Shown here: positions 51,811 through 63,235 of the stretch, one piece after another | How positions within the stretch are numbered: position 1 is the first letter of the stretch | Layout of the letters: each line of letters begins with the position of its first letter | Assembly: GCF_024362695.1 (NCBI RefSeq) | Contig: NC_065417.1 | Span: 14,997,001 to 15,061,000 of the forward strand | Direction of reading: 5' to 3' | DNA length: 64,000 nt | Source of the DNA: Pectinophora gossypiella | Lineage: Eukaryota > Arthropoda > Insecta > Lepidoptera > Gelechiidae | Translations under genes and position numbers: made by a program | The notes under the pieces: generated by a model | Databases searched by the model: none | The model's input: the letters and a program-made list of their open reading frames with translations, nothing else | Told to the model about the DNA's origin: nothing

Positions 51811-52686
51811 TATTTGAATCACATTATGGATAGAATTATGTTGCTACCTATATTTTTTTTCTTAATTTCTATCAGAATAATTATGGGTGGACGATGTAAT
51901 TGCGCCTGGGTGTAATAAATAGGGTCATCATTTACTCTGTCTGTTATCCATGACATTAGAAGGTTACACGAAAGAAAATATTTACAATGCCATCTATATT
52001 GTTTTTGGGGAACAGGAAGGTCTCATTGAGAATATATTTGGATCCGTGTTCTTTCTAACATGATGAACTATTGTTATGCTGATCCATAGTCACTATAAAG
52101 TACCTTCTTAACACTTAGTACCTATAGTAGCGGCTGGAAGTTGTCTTTTGTTTCATAAACCTCAAAAAGGATTACGGGGGTGTTTTTATGTATGTATGCA
52201 AGCCAAATTTGATATCTTAACGATAGTTAGATAAAGATAATTTTCTCAAATCAATATATTGGTAGATATATTGGACAAAAAAGTGCCACGTCCGATAAGT
52301 AAACTCCACGTGGACAAAGTCGCATGCAGGAGGCTAGTATTTTTATATATGCACCACTTGATTTTCTAACGTCAAACTTATTTTGCAAAAGTACTACAAC
52401 TCAGTCTAAACGAGCAACCAAAAGGTTACCTAAAAATAAGTGAGTTTACAGTTGGGAATGGAAGTAAAATGAGTGGTAGTTACACGGTTTTAGTTTGCTA
52501 GTTATAAAATATATCAAAATGATGTATTACCTTGGCGAATAGAGAAGGAGATGGATTTGTTACTAGACAGGACGTGTTGTTACATCATAAAGAACCGCTC
52601 TAGTGCGCACGAGTAGCGGGAAGCGATTGGAACATCTGCTGGTAATATGCTTCGTGAGAATATCAAATGCTAAATGTTCTTAAGAG
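51811..52686. other. No gene or recognised repeat
   Basis: AT-rich; no exon-like segment noticed. Confidence 0.4.
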
Positions 52687-52941
52687 CCTTAATAGCCCAG
52701 TTGGAAGAACGCCTGACTCTCATTGCGAGGTTGCAGGTTCGAATCCCCGGCCGTAAATGATTTTCGAATTTGTTTTCGAATTCATGTTTGCATCATAAGT
52801 GATAATAAACGGTGAAGGAAAACATCGTGAGGAAACTCATATTCACCAAGAAATGTGTTTCATAGGCATGACCGACCTCATCAATTTGGTGTCACAGTTA
52901 ATTAATGCGCCAAAGGCCCCTGACATAACTCATGTAACCAC
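52687..52941. repeat. SINE D 5' half fused to reversed SINE A fragment
   Basis: 52687-52862: TTAATAGCCCAGTTGGAAGA, GCAGGTTCGAATCCCCGG, GTGAAGGAAAACATCGTGAG. At 52866 it switches to reversed family A (GACCTCATCAATTTGGTGTC, GCCAAAGGCCCCTGACATAA). Confidence 0.65.
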
Positions 52942-52984
52942 ATGCTTACGTAAGTAAAGTCAAGCGCAAGTAGAAGCAGTATCT

Positions 52985-53215
52985 CTCTCTTTATTTAAGA
53001 GCTGCGCTCTTGTCGGTGGAGTTATCGCCATTACTCCATAGATAGGACGTGTAGAACGGTGGTTGCTCCAATTGCCTTCCGTTCCGCAGTACACCGACCA
53101 ATTTCTCAATCGGTGATGTTATAGCTAGAGCCCTACCAGAATCCATTTCCTCGGCCTCCAACCAGTACTGATACCGCTGCCGCCCGGCATCAGGGGTGCG
53201 CGTTTGAAGTAGCGG
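52985..53215 (-). mobile_element. Retroposon related to family K by its tail
   Basis: Reversed tail TATTTAAGAGCTGCGCTCTT and GTCGGTGG is shared with family K; the body (CCGTTCCGCAGTACACCGAC, ACTGATACCGCTGCCGCCCG) is different from K. Confidence 0.5.
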
Positions 53216-53747
53216 CGCCTACTCGCTACGTCACAAGATTGTCATAGAACCTAAGTAGCATTTTATAGGTTAGCCCGTCCCAGTGAGCTACCCGCTACGT
53301 TCTGCTAATCCAGAGAAGCAGTATAAGGGTGATAAAATACTATGTAAATCACAAATCGCTTCCTCGCTGTCAGTGGAGACTGATCTAAGGTCCGTTCACA
53401 TATCAGTTTCGTGTCAGAACACGTACCTTAACAAGCACGTCTTAATAATTATTTAGACTTGTCTGTCAAAACCGGGAACAAACGGGGAATTTCCTGTTGT
53501 ATTGCTTTTGATGTGTTTTAAGGACCTTTAAACTAGTTATGTCTAGTAATGAGTAAATCTATGTCTATTTTTTAATTATTAGGCACTATTTTATTATGGC
53601 TTGTATTCAGAAATTAATAAACAATATATAATGTATTAAATTATTATATAAAATTCTTTATTAATAAAATGACATCATTGATTTCCAATCCACTATCAAA
53701 ATTCCGAAAAAACAATCCTGCCTTATTTTTTAATATATCCATAACCT
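53216..53747. other. No gene seen
   Basis: No recognised frame or repeat. Confidence 0.35.
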
Positions 53748-54340
53748 TAGAGAGTCCTCAGCGCTCCCTATTTGTCCGGCTAAGTGGCGATTTCCATATG
53801 CGGTAAATCACTAAGTCACGTTAAAAATACAAAAATGTGGTCAATCGCAAAATAGAAAAAAAAAAACATTAATTTTTAAATATCTTATTCCTCTTCACAT
53901 ATTAATGCGAAGTCCTAACGGGTAACAAGACGTTTTAGAAAACCCTGAGTGTCATGCATGAGAAACTGTTCAAATGTTTCTTAGATAAGGAGGTGAGTCA
54001 GGAACGTGTAAATATTAAGAATATTTTTGTCGTAATAAACGTACCTATTGCGCGACTGTTTAGCGCCAATAAGCATCTAATTAATTCTGTATATAATATC
54101 TTATTTAAATATTAAATACCTCAAATAATCGCTTATCGCTATTGACCCATTAGGGTCAATTAATTCATTCAAATAAAATCCTCTCATACGACGCCCTGAC
54201 CCGAGGTTCGCGCCCAACTGGGCACCCTCAAGCCTTTTGCCTAAAAGTATATACCGGGTTTGTACCCTCAGCACTCCCCTTTGGTCCGGCCCAGTAGTTA
54301 ATACCATCTGCGGCTAATCTACAATAAGTCACATAAAAAA
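53748..54340 (+). repeat. Two family G fragments
   Basis: 53748-53828: CTCAGCGCTCCCTATTTGTC, CGGTAAATCACTAAGTCACG. 54122-54340: TCGCTTATCGCTATTGACCC, ACGACGCCCTGACCCGAGGT, AGTACCATCTGCGG-like end with poly(A). Different decay suggests separate insertions. Confidence 0.6.
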
Positions 54341-55136
54341 ACCTCAAATAATACTTATATCAAACTCCTTAGTACTATTTCATTCAAAACTTAATCTGTT
54401 ATTCAAATTCACTATACCAATACTTGCTTAATCTATGATCTACTTACCCATAGCAACCACCCCACATACATAATTACATTACGTAACCACACTCTAGCAC
54501 AACGTACTATAATTCGATCTACAATACAAATCGATTAGGATCAATACATATTCCTGGTCACGCCTCTATGGCGCCCACGCGCACTGAACAGATGATCCAT
54601 AATACAATTATAGATTAATCATCGCATATGAAGTAGTAAGAAGTGATCGTCTCTGAGAGACAAAGCAAATGTAAGATTTTATTAACAATAGTTTTTTTTT
54701 TTTTTTAATTTATATTTTTTTTTTTATTCCAAGGTATATAGATATTTCACAATTGTGTTATGTTTATATTACTCGAGAAATGCTCTAGTCCCCGATGCGC
54801 CAATAAATGAATATTCTAGTAAGCATAAATAGACAATCTTTCATTAAGTACAAGAAAGAAATGGAGCTATTCTTACTCCTGTCAAATTAGGTTCAAATTA
54901 AGTTGTTAGTTGCCCGAACCAACACCAATGCGCCTTCCTTACGGTCAATTAAAAATGAACTTTAAAAATTCAAGCTTAGCTAACATTATGTACACCTAGC
55001 ATCCTCATTTTCCTCCTGACCTGGCGTATCATGTCATAGGAGCAAGCCACAAAGGCTACAAAAGATCTCGAGGTGAAATCTGTTATTGGAGCCCTACAGG
55101 GAATAAAATAATTAGAAAAAGAAAATAAAGGGACCT
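54341..55136. other. No gene; long T runs near 54695-54725
   Basis: AT-rich and featureless apart from homopolymer tracts. Confidence 0.4.
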
Positions 55137-55147
55137 AATCGTCATCA

Positions 55148-55416
55148 ACGCGCTCGGTCTGCGATTGTTGAAGTTAACAACTTTCGCAAAGGCCGGTCAT
55201 AGGATGGGTGACCACAATAAAAAAAGTTTTCATCTCGAGCTCCTCCGTGCTTCGGAAGGCACGTTAAGCCGTTGGTCCCGGCTGCATTAGCAGTCGTTAA
55301 TAACCACCAATCCGCAATGGGCCCGCGTGGTGGTTTAAGGCCCGATCTCCCTATCCATCCATAGGGAAGGCCCGTGCCCCAGCAGTGGGGACGTTAATGG
55401 GCTGATGATGATGATG
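55148..55416 (+). mobile_element. SINE family C, 5'-truncated into the head, with target duplication
   Basis: Starts inside the head (ACGCGCTCGGTCTGCGATTG, box A lost), keeps the 5S-like block, central domain (55244-55281) and TGATGATGATGA tail. Flanked by a perfect 11-bp duplication AATCGTCATCA (55137-55147 and 55417-55427). Confidence 0.88.
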
Positions 55417-55427
55417 AATCGTCATCA

Positions 55428-55971
55428 TATCGCTATCGTTGTCTCGTTCACATGAGATAGCCCTCATGTGCACCTTTACAACAATAACTTCATTTTATAC
55501 CTAACCACGCGTCTTCTCTTACATAATCAAGCGCACAGTATTTCTCTCATTGTTTAAACTATGACTCGATCCTTCCGAGAATGGATCACACCGATCCAAA
55601 TCAAATGCGCAGGAAACGCTATACGGCGCACGCGCACCTCGCAATACTAAGCAGGCGATTTGGATCACAAATCTTTTAACACTGGAAAACCCAGAAAGGC
55701 TCATAATCGTGATCGATTTAGGTAAATTGTGTTAGTTCGAGACGGTAATTATAGATGGCAGTAGACAGCTTTCTCACGATTTATTTTTGTACCTACATAA
55801 ACTCACGCCGATGAGACCTAACAGAGTGGACAGTATTACAAATCATCAGAAATCTTGGCTTCTTGGAGGAACATTTAGAGTCTATAGGATGTCCCTCAAT
55901 GAATTATAATGAAACCTTTAATAACGTAACATAAACTTACGACTTTATTTCCAATCGGGCCAGTTATTTAA
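55428..55971. other. No gene seen
   Basis: A short CpG-containing stretch at 55555-55660 has no supported frame. The 61-codon minus frame is not credible. Confidence 0.35.
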
Positions 55972-56460
55972 ATTCAAATTGAAAAATTAACTTTATTCAG
56001 TAGATAACATAGTTACACTTTGAATCGTCAATTTTTACATAACGAACGTCTCATCCGCCTAAAACTATTGCAGCTTCTCACAACCTGTATAGCCGGGGAA
56101 AAGAAGCTGCAAAAAAGCCTCGAAACATGGCCCTAGATGTTCTTTAGAGAGAAAAAAATATAAAATATTTTTATACAATTGAGTAATTTAGCTGCCTAAT
56201 ATCAGTTCTCATACAGTTAATCCCATGCATTCATATCTTCTAATAATCACTAACTTTTTTAGTTTTGTTAGAGGTACAATGCAAGATGAACTGAATACCC
56301 ACTCCTCACCAAGCTTTCTGTTAGACCAACGCGATAGGTGCTGAGCCGTATCGCCGTCTTTAATTCTCCAGCCAACCCTTTGGTAAATACGGCCATTGTA
56401 GGTAGTCCATCTTACATTTAAATAAGTACTATCCCGTTGGGGTAGTCAGAGACCACAGAG
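55972..56460 (-). mobile_element. LINE H 3' UTR, then family E fragment
   Basis: 55972-56258: ATAACGAACGTCTCATCCGC, TATAGCCGGGGAAAAGAAGC, CCATGCATTCATATC. 56285-56460: AAGCTTTCTGTTAGACCAAC, GTGCTGAGCCGTATCGCCGT and, after a gap, CCGTTGGGGTAGTCAGAG. Confidence 0.6.
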
Positions 56461-57077
56461 TTTTCTTTTACTACGATCTTGAAACACCAGTTTCATCAAA
56501 ATCTTCATGCGTACTCGCCGGTTTACCTGCTACCCAGTTGACCTGGCCTTTCTTTATAACTTGCCGCATTAGTCCATAATTTTAAAGGATAAAATACATA
56601 ACAACTTACACAAAATAAACATAACCCTTCTTCTAAATCAAAATTGAACCTTCCTACCAATCATAAAACCCAAAACTACTCGTCACAGAGCAACGTAATA
56701 TTTCACATCTCACAGAATTTACTTTGACATAAAACAATAAAGAAATTAGCAACATAAAACATTCAGTTTTAAACAATATTCCACATAGAACATGGCCGGA
56801 AATCCTCTACATAAAGATGGTATCGTCCAACTTGTGATACGACATTTAAATTGTTTTAGAGTTTGATGGCAAAGATTATAAAAGAGACGGGCTATGACTT
56901 TGTAACTTTTCTTACATTGAGTTTTAACCCCTGACACTACGCGGAGAGGTGTTATAATGCCCTTTGTCTGCAAATCTGTCTGTCTGTATGTGTTTGTATC
57001 TGAGTCTATATTATAAATATAATAGGCAAAACTTTTGTAAGCAAACTTTACTATTCTAAAGATAATAAAATCATTTG
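56461..57077. other. No gene seen
   Basis: The start (TACGATCTTGAAACACCAG) resembles a retroposon scrap also at 61215; the rest is AT-rich. Confidence 0.35.
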
Positions 57078-57391
57078 CTCACCACCTATCACGTTGGTCT
57101 AACAGAAAGCTTGGTGAGGTATGGGTACTTTGTTCATCTTGCGATGGATGAACCTCTGAATATGCGAAATGGGATATAGTCGTGATTTTATCTTATGTTA
57201 TAATCATTAATCAGTAAAATGATACGTGCTTAGGAAGGCACGTTAAACCGTTGGTCCCGGTTACTACATACTGATGTAAATAAGTAGTCCTTACATGAGC
57301 CATGTTAGGGGCCATTGGCGTCTCAATAGTAACCCTGACACCAAGGATGATGAGGTTGGTACTCCACCTCACAACCCATACGATAGAAGAA
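57078..57391 (+). repeat. Family E fragment and SINE A 3' part
   Basis: 57078-57200: GCTCACCACCTATCACGTTG, AACAGAAAGCTTGGTGAGG, GAAATGGGATATAGTCGTGA (no D insertion). 57221-57391: GGAAGGCACGTTAAACCGTT to ACCCATACGATAGAAGAAGA. Confidence 0.65.
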
Positions 57392-57712
57392 GATGATTAT
57401 CGCCTCATCGCTTCTACATAAATCTAGGTAGAAACGCCATATTCTGACCCATTCTCTGACAACTGCATACTCTTTACCGTCACACGTGACTCCTTACAAA
57501 TTCAATACACACTCGACAGCTCGTGTACTCGTATATAGATCATTATATTGTTCAGTATTTAAAGTGCGCCCTCTATCGCAATAGCAACGTGATCGGAATA
57601 GAAACTAGGTGGCAATCCGATTCAGAATTAGACTGTTATTACGTTAGCGTGTGTATAGGCTATTGTTTTGACTAGGTTGGATTTGGAATGTGATTTGGAG
57701 TTATTTTCCATA
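57392..57712. other. No gene seen
   Basis: No recognised repeat or frame. Confidence 0.35.
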
Positions 57713-58000
57713 CATACATACATATCTAAACTCACACCTATTTCCCACCGGGGTAAGCAGATACTATAGAATTCCATTTGCTTCGATCCCGACACGCTTC
57801 TCTTGCTTCCTCCACATTCATCAATCGCTTCATACACGCACTCCGGTTTAGAGTAGATGGTACTAAACCTTTGCTAAGGACATCTCCAATTTCAATGTAA
57901 GTCCTTCTAGGTCTTCCTCTGCCAGCCCTACCAACTTTCGCTTTATATACCGTTTCCGCTCTACGTGTCCAAACCAACCTAACATTCCCTTCTCTATCTT
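57713..58000 (-). pseudogene. LINE family I reverse-transcriptase C-terminus
   Basis: The minus frame (57738-57977) gives VWTRRAETVYKAKVGRAGRG then RPRRTYIEIGDVLSKGLV and ACMKRLMNVEEAREACRDRS. The GRGRPR...W/Y...EEA...DRS.W pattern is the usual C-terminus of insect LINE polymerases of the RTE/CR1 kind. It ends in a CATA-type tail. Only about 90 codons remain. Confidence 0.65.
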
Positions 58001-58235
58001 AATCACTATACTATGTCTGTCGTTATTTTCCATAATCTTTTTAAAGGTTCATGTCTGTGTGTCGGTGGCTCATGCCACCTCTCTTTTACGATGTTCTTTC
58101 GGGACCCGTGCAAGTCTCATCCACTGCTATTCGGTATACTTCACAACGTCGGATTACTGATCAGCCTCGATATAGTATTCCATTCATTAGTCATCATTCT
58201 GTATTTGCTATAGTCCGTTTTATTTTATGTCTTGT
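58001..58235. other. No gene; frames of 66 codons not credible
   Basis: Repeat-like sequence between a LINE end and a family K copy. No independent support. Confidence 0.35.
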
Positions 58236-58537
58236 CCGGGAATATGGGTGAAGACCTATAAGAGAGCCATCGGTACGGCAATGCAGGACGGAAGAGGCAA
58301 GTCACAGGCACTGTAACCTGGAACCTGACAGAGGGCAGCAGTAACTGTCAGTACTATTCAGAGGCGAACAGGAGTCCTAGTACAGCTTTGAATAAGACTG
58401 CTCTGGGAGCCATCACACTCGCGTCAGACAGAGTACTGCGGGCCGGAAGGCAAGAGGGAAACCACTGCCGTGTTTTTCCCTAAAAAGAAGCATGGAGAAT
58501 GCTACACCGACAAGAGGGTGGCTCTTAAATTAGTGGT
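58236..58537 (+). mobile_element. Family K retroposon
   Basis: AATATGGGTGAAGACC, AATGCAGGACGGAAGAGGC, GAGGGCAGCAGTAACTGTCA, GTCAGACAGAGTACTGCGGG, then tail GAATGCTACACCGACAAGAG and CTTAAATTAGTGGTGAT. Confidence 0.7.
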
Positions 58538-58798
58538 GATATATTTTATATTATACTTATAATAATAGTATATACAATACAACTCTATTAAAGACAATGA
58601 AGTCATCTGTCAGCATACAATATATCTGCGCCTTATCTGTGCTCCATATTAACTAGACTCGCGTATAAATCGTCTAGTGTATGTGACAAGCCATGGTTTA
58701 TTGTTGATTAATTCATCTGTAACCGACGTGGAATAAAGACTTACCTTCTATTAGATCATAGACTTAAAGCGGCTTAAATAATAACTATTTATAGTGTA

Positions 58799-58908
58799 TC
58801 TTCTTCTATCGTATGGGTTGTGAGGTGATTACTAACCCTATCATCCGTGGTGTCAGGGTTATTATTGAGCCGCCATAGGCCGCTGATATGACCCATGTAA
58901 CGACTACA
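58799..58908 (-). repeat. SINE family A tail fragment
   Basis: CTTCTTCTATCGTATGGGTT, GGTGTCAGGGTTATTATTGA, GACCCATGTAACGACTAC. Confidence 0.65.
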
Positions 58909-60206
58909 CTACTACACTACGTACTATAGACACGACTATTTATAGTGTATGATTGGGTGAGAAACAAACAATTATTATTAAAAAATAAATTACTAATAAT
59001 AATATTGAATGAGGTTAAAACTTCCTATTCCTCCCATCAGATGTCGCTACTATTGTTGGTCGTAAAATTTTATCAGTTCTCTATAGGTACTGTTTGAGTA
59101 AATAATCATATTAAAGGATTTTTGGTTTGTAAAGCACTCACCCGTGGTAAGCCGTGGTAAGTCCCTTCCGAGTCAGAATTATTTAGAAAGGTTTAATTTT
59201 CTCCTTAATGAACATATTGTTTTGGATATATTTTTAAACTATAACCCTTTACACAGCGTTTAACAGCAAAATCATGGTGTTATTTTTATTCCCTAAAAAT
59301 TGGAAAGAAGAAAACTTTGAAAAACTTATTTTCAATCAAAACTGCCTTTTTCTAACTGACGGGAGACTAGACACACTTGACGTTGCATCTCATTTTATAG
59401 CAATTTATCACGAATTTTAGTTGGAGAGTTATGAAGAACTGTCAAAGTTTAAGAACACTTAACAGTGCTGTCATCTACACTTGTGCTTCTAGTTTTTATC
59501 CCCATTGACGCGGCAATCCTCTGCATCATCTTATACATAGCTGAATAATTATTGATTTATTAATTTTACGAACTCATATCTCAAACAATTATGAAAGGAT
59601 AAATCACGGAAGGAAGTTACACGACACTCAATTATTCATTAACATTATTTTATTATTTTCAAATGATTAAATAAAAACAAAATTACGAAATATTGAATCA
59701 CCTCTTATCAGAAAACTAAAACCATTAACTGTCTAAAAATGAAAGAAAATGTTAACGACAATAAAATAAACGAACAAGGTTCATTACAAAAACTTATGTC
59801 AACACGACAATAAAATTAAAAACAAAAAATAAAGTCACATTCAAACATCCCGTGTTCCAATCCTATTCCAAATTCGAAATTCGAAATCGTAACGCGTCCT
59901 GACGTTTCCTCTACGTGCCGTTTCCGCGCGCATGCGCTCAACGAATCCCTAATCGCGCGAGCTTTTACAATTTATTTTTTTCTGTACTTTTTTCTGTTTT
60001 TTAGTGTTCCGTTTGTAAATGTGTCTACGATTAGAGATGATTTTGGAGTCGAAGTGAAAAATATCCTTTGTTTATACTTACTGTTTAACATTTCGGGTAC
60101 CCATGGGGGCACATTACACTGCAGTTTAAATTCTTTCAAATCTTCACGAAGGTTCACAATAACGCCAAAATTGCTTATTAGCAATTACATAAGCTAACGA
60201 CTATAT
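58909..60206. other. No gene; CpG-rich patch at 59895-59960
   Basis: AT-rich except 59895-59960 (CGTTTCCGCGCGCATGCGCT), which includes a GCGCATGCGC core. Minus frame 59972-60184 has no support. Confidence 0.4.
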
Positions 60207-60275
60207 CTCAATTGGGATAGTCAGAGGCACATCCATCGTATGTTGAACTAAGTACCCACACCTCATCGAGCTTTG
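60207..60275 (-). repeat. Family E fragment
   Basis: TCAATTGGGATAGTCAGAGG, GAACTAAGTACCCACACCTC. Confidence 0.6.
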
Positions 60276-60639
60276 TGATATAGTAATCATATCACCTAAA
60301 AATGACATCTTTTGTATTGTTTATAAGATGTACAATAAAATATATTATATTGTGATTGAATTTGGACACAGTTGAAAATCCTTTTACCTTTTTTGCATCT
60401 ACAGAACACCTATACATTATCCCGGCACAAACTTGACCAGTTTTTTTCTACAATATGTATCCTGTGATTTGATTGATGGTAAGATATAGACTGGAGCATT
60501 AAGCAGTCTACCCTCATAAGGCGACGGGTAAATTGCCCGCTTGTATTCAAAATGTGTCCGCCATTTTGAATCTTTGCAATTTCGTTAGGTTTTGTATATT
60601 TTCTAGATAGCAATATAGAGAGAGATAGAGAGATACTCG
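60276..60639. other. No gene; GA-rich run near 60618
   Basis: The 67-codon minus frame is not supported; a short GAGAGAGATAGAGAGAT run lies just before the next LINE. Confidence 0.35.
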
Positions 60640-60985
60640 AAGCCTTTAAAATGTGGTGTTGGAGGAGGATAGGAAGAATAAGTTCGACCGAAAGTTTACT
60701 AATTAAGAAGTACTAGTAAGAATACGGGAAAAGAGATAAAATATTGAGAGTTATTGAGGACAGAAGAGGCAAGATGATTGGACACTTAATAAGACACGAC
60801 GAATTTTTGAAAAACATCATAGAAGGGAAGCTACAAGGAAAGAGAGAAAGGGCCAAGAAGATCTTACATGGAACAGATTAAAGAGAAGGCGAAAATGTAT
60901 TTTAAGGAAGTCAAAGAATTGACCCTTGGTAGACAAGAATGGAGAATGCTACACCGACAAGAGCGTGGCTCCTAAATTGATGTTG
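60640..60985 (+). pseudogene. LINE polymerase C-terminal region, broken; tail shared with family K
   Basis: Reads EAFKMWCWRRIGRISSTESL, breaks, then KILRVIEDRRGKMIGHLIRH and DEFLKNIIEGKLQGKRER, breaks, then a segment encoding QEWRMLHRQERGS. RRGK..GH..RH...L...IEGK..G.R.RGRPR is a well-known LINE motif. The last 45 bases equal the family K tail. Confidence 0.65.
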
Positions 60986-61280
60986 TAAATTGTCTACTAA
61001 AGGAGTATGCATAGTATAGAGATGTCTAGGTAAGCTTTAGTAGCATAATAAACTCGCGCCCTTTATCCCTAATGTAGTGGGCAGAGCTATAAATTTCGCA
61101 GCACGTGAAGTGGAAGTCCTTATGATCACTTATAATAGTCCACTTTCATACATACATATAAAAAATCTCGCCTGTTTCCCATTAGGGTAGGTAGAGACTA
61201 CGGAATTACACTTACTACGATCCTGATACACCATTTTCACAACTATCACTCTCCCTAAAGTCTTCATGCATTCTTGCTCA
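60986..61280. repeat. Family Q fragment and related retroposon scrap
   Basis: 61046-61160 is family Q-like (TATCCCTAATGTAGTGGGCA, GAAGTGGAAGTCCTTATGAT). 61165-61270 resembles 56461 onward (TACTACGATCCTGATACACC). Confidence 0.45.
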
Positions 61281-61518
61281 GTGTAGGTCGACGATTTCCC
61301 TCATTCAGCGCTTATCGCTATCGACCCACTAGAGTCGATTAATTCTTTCAAATATTTTTCCTCTCAGACGACGCCCTGAGCCGAGGTTCGCGCCCAACTG
61401 GGCACCCTCAGGCCTGTTGTCTTAAACGTTGTACCGGGTGAGAGCCTTCAGCGATCCCCATTTGTCCGGCCAAGTAGTTAATGCCATCTGCGTCAAATCT
61501 ACAATAAGTCACAAAAAA
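61281..61518 (+). mobile_element. Family G retroposon 3' part
   Basis: GACGATTTCCCTCATTCAGC, CCCTGAGCCGAGGTTCGCGC, CAGGCCTGTTGTCTTAAACG, CCATTTGTCCGGCCAAGTAG, ending CACAAAAAAAAA. Confidence 0.7.
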
Positions 61519-62106
61519 AAAGCTCAGTGTATGATTGCTAATCCTGTGAGTGAACATTCGCGCTACTAAAAACCTCATAAGGTTTCCATAGCGTGACTTA
61601 GAAACACAAATGAACTGTGTAACTTGTACACAAACACAACTTGTTTGAACAATAAAAAAAACTACTACAGACCACATAAACAACAAAAAACACCAAGCCG
61701 CAGGAACATTTTAAAGCAAAACAAATGACTCCATCTTAGTAAGGAGAGCACGAACAATCATTCTAGCTGATAGCATGATAAATGTTGTAAGGCTGAGGTG
61801 ATGAGAAAACACTTCACTCACTTAAAGCTGTTTTAAGAAGATTCATAGCAACCACAATTATGTAGGTATAGCTAAAAAGTAGATATAACTCTAGGTATCA
61901 GCGAGATGCTTATTTTATTCGCTCGGGTTATTCACTCATTTTAGAATGAACAGTTGTTAATCATCCGTCCCTTTCCTTTTCGACGGGTAAGAAAACGACT
62001 GGTATAACTTAAAATTAGGATGTGTCTGCGGGAATCGGGCCAATATTAAGTAAGTAACCTATTAATTATTTAGCTTAGTAGGAAATTTTCCAGTACACTA
62101 GAATTT
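61519..62106. other. No gene; family N fragment at 61928-62040
   Basis: 61928-62040 is reversed family N (GTTAATCATCCGTCCCTTTC, AACTTAAAATTAGGATGTGT). The rest is AT-rich. Confidence 0.45.
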
Positions 62107-62277
62107 TAAATACATAATAACGGGTTCTTACCGCGTTTAACCGCGCGGGTTTCTGTGATCATGGCACTTGCAACAGTGTCGAAATATCGGGAGTCTCAGT
62201 CTATTTTAAACGCGGTAAGAACCCGTTATTATGTGTTTTAATTATGATAATAACCGCGTAAACTTAAAACAATGTAT
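62107..62277. mobile_element. Inverted-repeat unit, fuller copy
   Basis: Left arm 62107-62140 (TAAATACATAATAACGGGTT ... CCGCGTTTAA) pairs with 62206-62240 (TTAAACGCGGTAAGAACCCG ... TGTGTTTTA), 33 of 35 positions. The extension to 62277 equals 8149-8184. The interior GTGTCGAAATATCGGGAGTC looks like a LINE 3' UTR. Confidence 0.55.
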
Positions 62278-62579
62278 ACACGAGAATTTGTTTATTTCCC
62301 AATTTGTTCAAAATATTACGTCTCGCGGGTGGTCAGCGATGTGTCGAACAAAATTGTGTCGACTGGTGGCCATGTCGGCCTAACATTTGTTAGTTTTGTA
62401 AATCGTCGAACAGCTCCGCCCCTTCGTTGTATCTAGAACATTCGGCTATTTGTTTTGTTGGTTTCTTTAAATTATTGTGAAATGTTTCTCATCATTTCGA
62501 TGGGAATTGTGTAAGTGTTTTGTTATTCGACTTTTGTTTAGTCTTTTATAGTGTTACGGCTAAACACACTTACATATAT
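62278..62579. other. No assigned gene; GC-richer patch 62320-62420
   Basis: A minus-strand ATG at 62371-62373 opens 18 codons (MATSRHNFVRHIADHPRD) directly followed by GTAATA. It could be a first exon, but there is no other support. Confidence 0.2.
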
Positions 62580-62843
62580 AAGCTCGCGACTGTATCCCGA
62601 TTGGGGTAGTCAGAAGTACATCCATCGCAAGATGAACTAAGTACGAGTTTTTCTGTTAGACCAACGGGATAGGTGGTGAGCCGTATCGCCGTTGTTTTTT
62701 TTTACGTGACTTATTGTAGATTTGCCGCTGGAGGCATTCACTACTTGGCCGGACAAATGAGAAGAAAAAATATTTGAAAGAATTAATCGACCCTAGTGGA
62801 TCGATAGCGATAAGCGCTGGGTCGGTATCGGGGTCCCCATATC
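62580..62843 (-). repeat. Family E fragment and family G fragment
   Basis: 62580-62692 is reversed family E (TGTATCCCGATTGGGGTAGT, CCATCGCAAGATGAACTAAG). 62693-62843 is family G (TTTTTTTTTACGTGACTTAT, GAAAGAATTAATCGACCC, GCGATAAGCGCTGG) with an internal deletion. A further E piece (ATCGCCGTCTATAATGGCCG) follows at about 62842. Confidence 0.6.
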
Positions 62844-62865
62844 GCCGTCTATAATGGCCGAGCCA

Positions 62866-63235
62866 ACTGTAATTGTAAAACTGCTATTGGCTAAACACAT
62901 TGACTATCGAAGCAAATATTCAGGGTTACCGGTCATGTAAAAATAGTTTTTGTTTTTAACTAAGACCAGGGAATGTATACCTAATAGGTTATGTTTCATA
63001 CCCCCATCTGATAAAAATGAAAGAATTTCTCACATTAGACTATTAATAACCATGGGTGGTACTTATTCTACAATATAAACTGAACTAAAATTCGTCATTT
63101 TACGATGGAGTCACCCAAATCCTTCACACGGGAAAGGTATTGTGTTAACCACATTAATGAGAGATACACCTCCATTCAACTTCTGTTAGCACTGTATGAA
63201 CTGACCAGTCTTATAAGACCCGTGACATGTTAAAA
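62866..63235. other. No gene seen
   Basis: No recognised repeat or frame. Confidence 0.35.
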
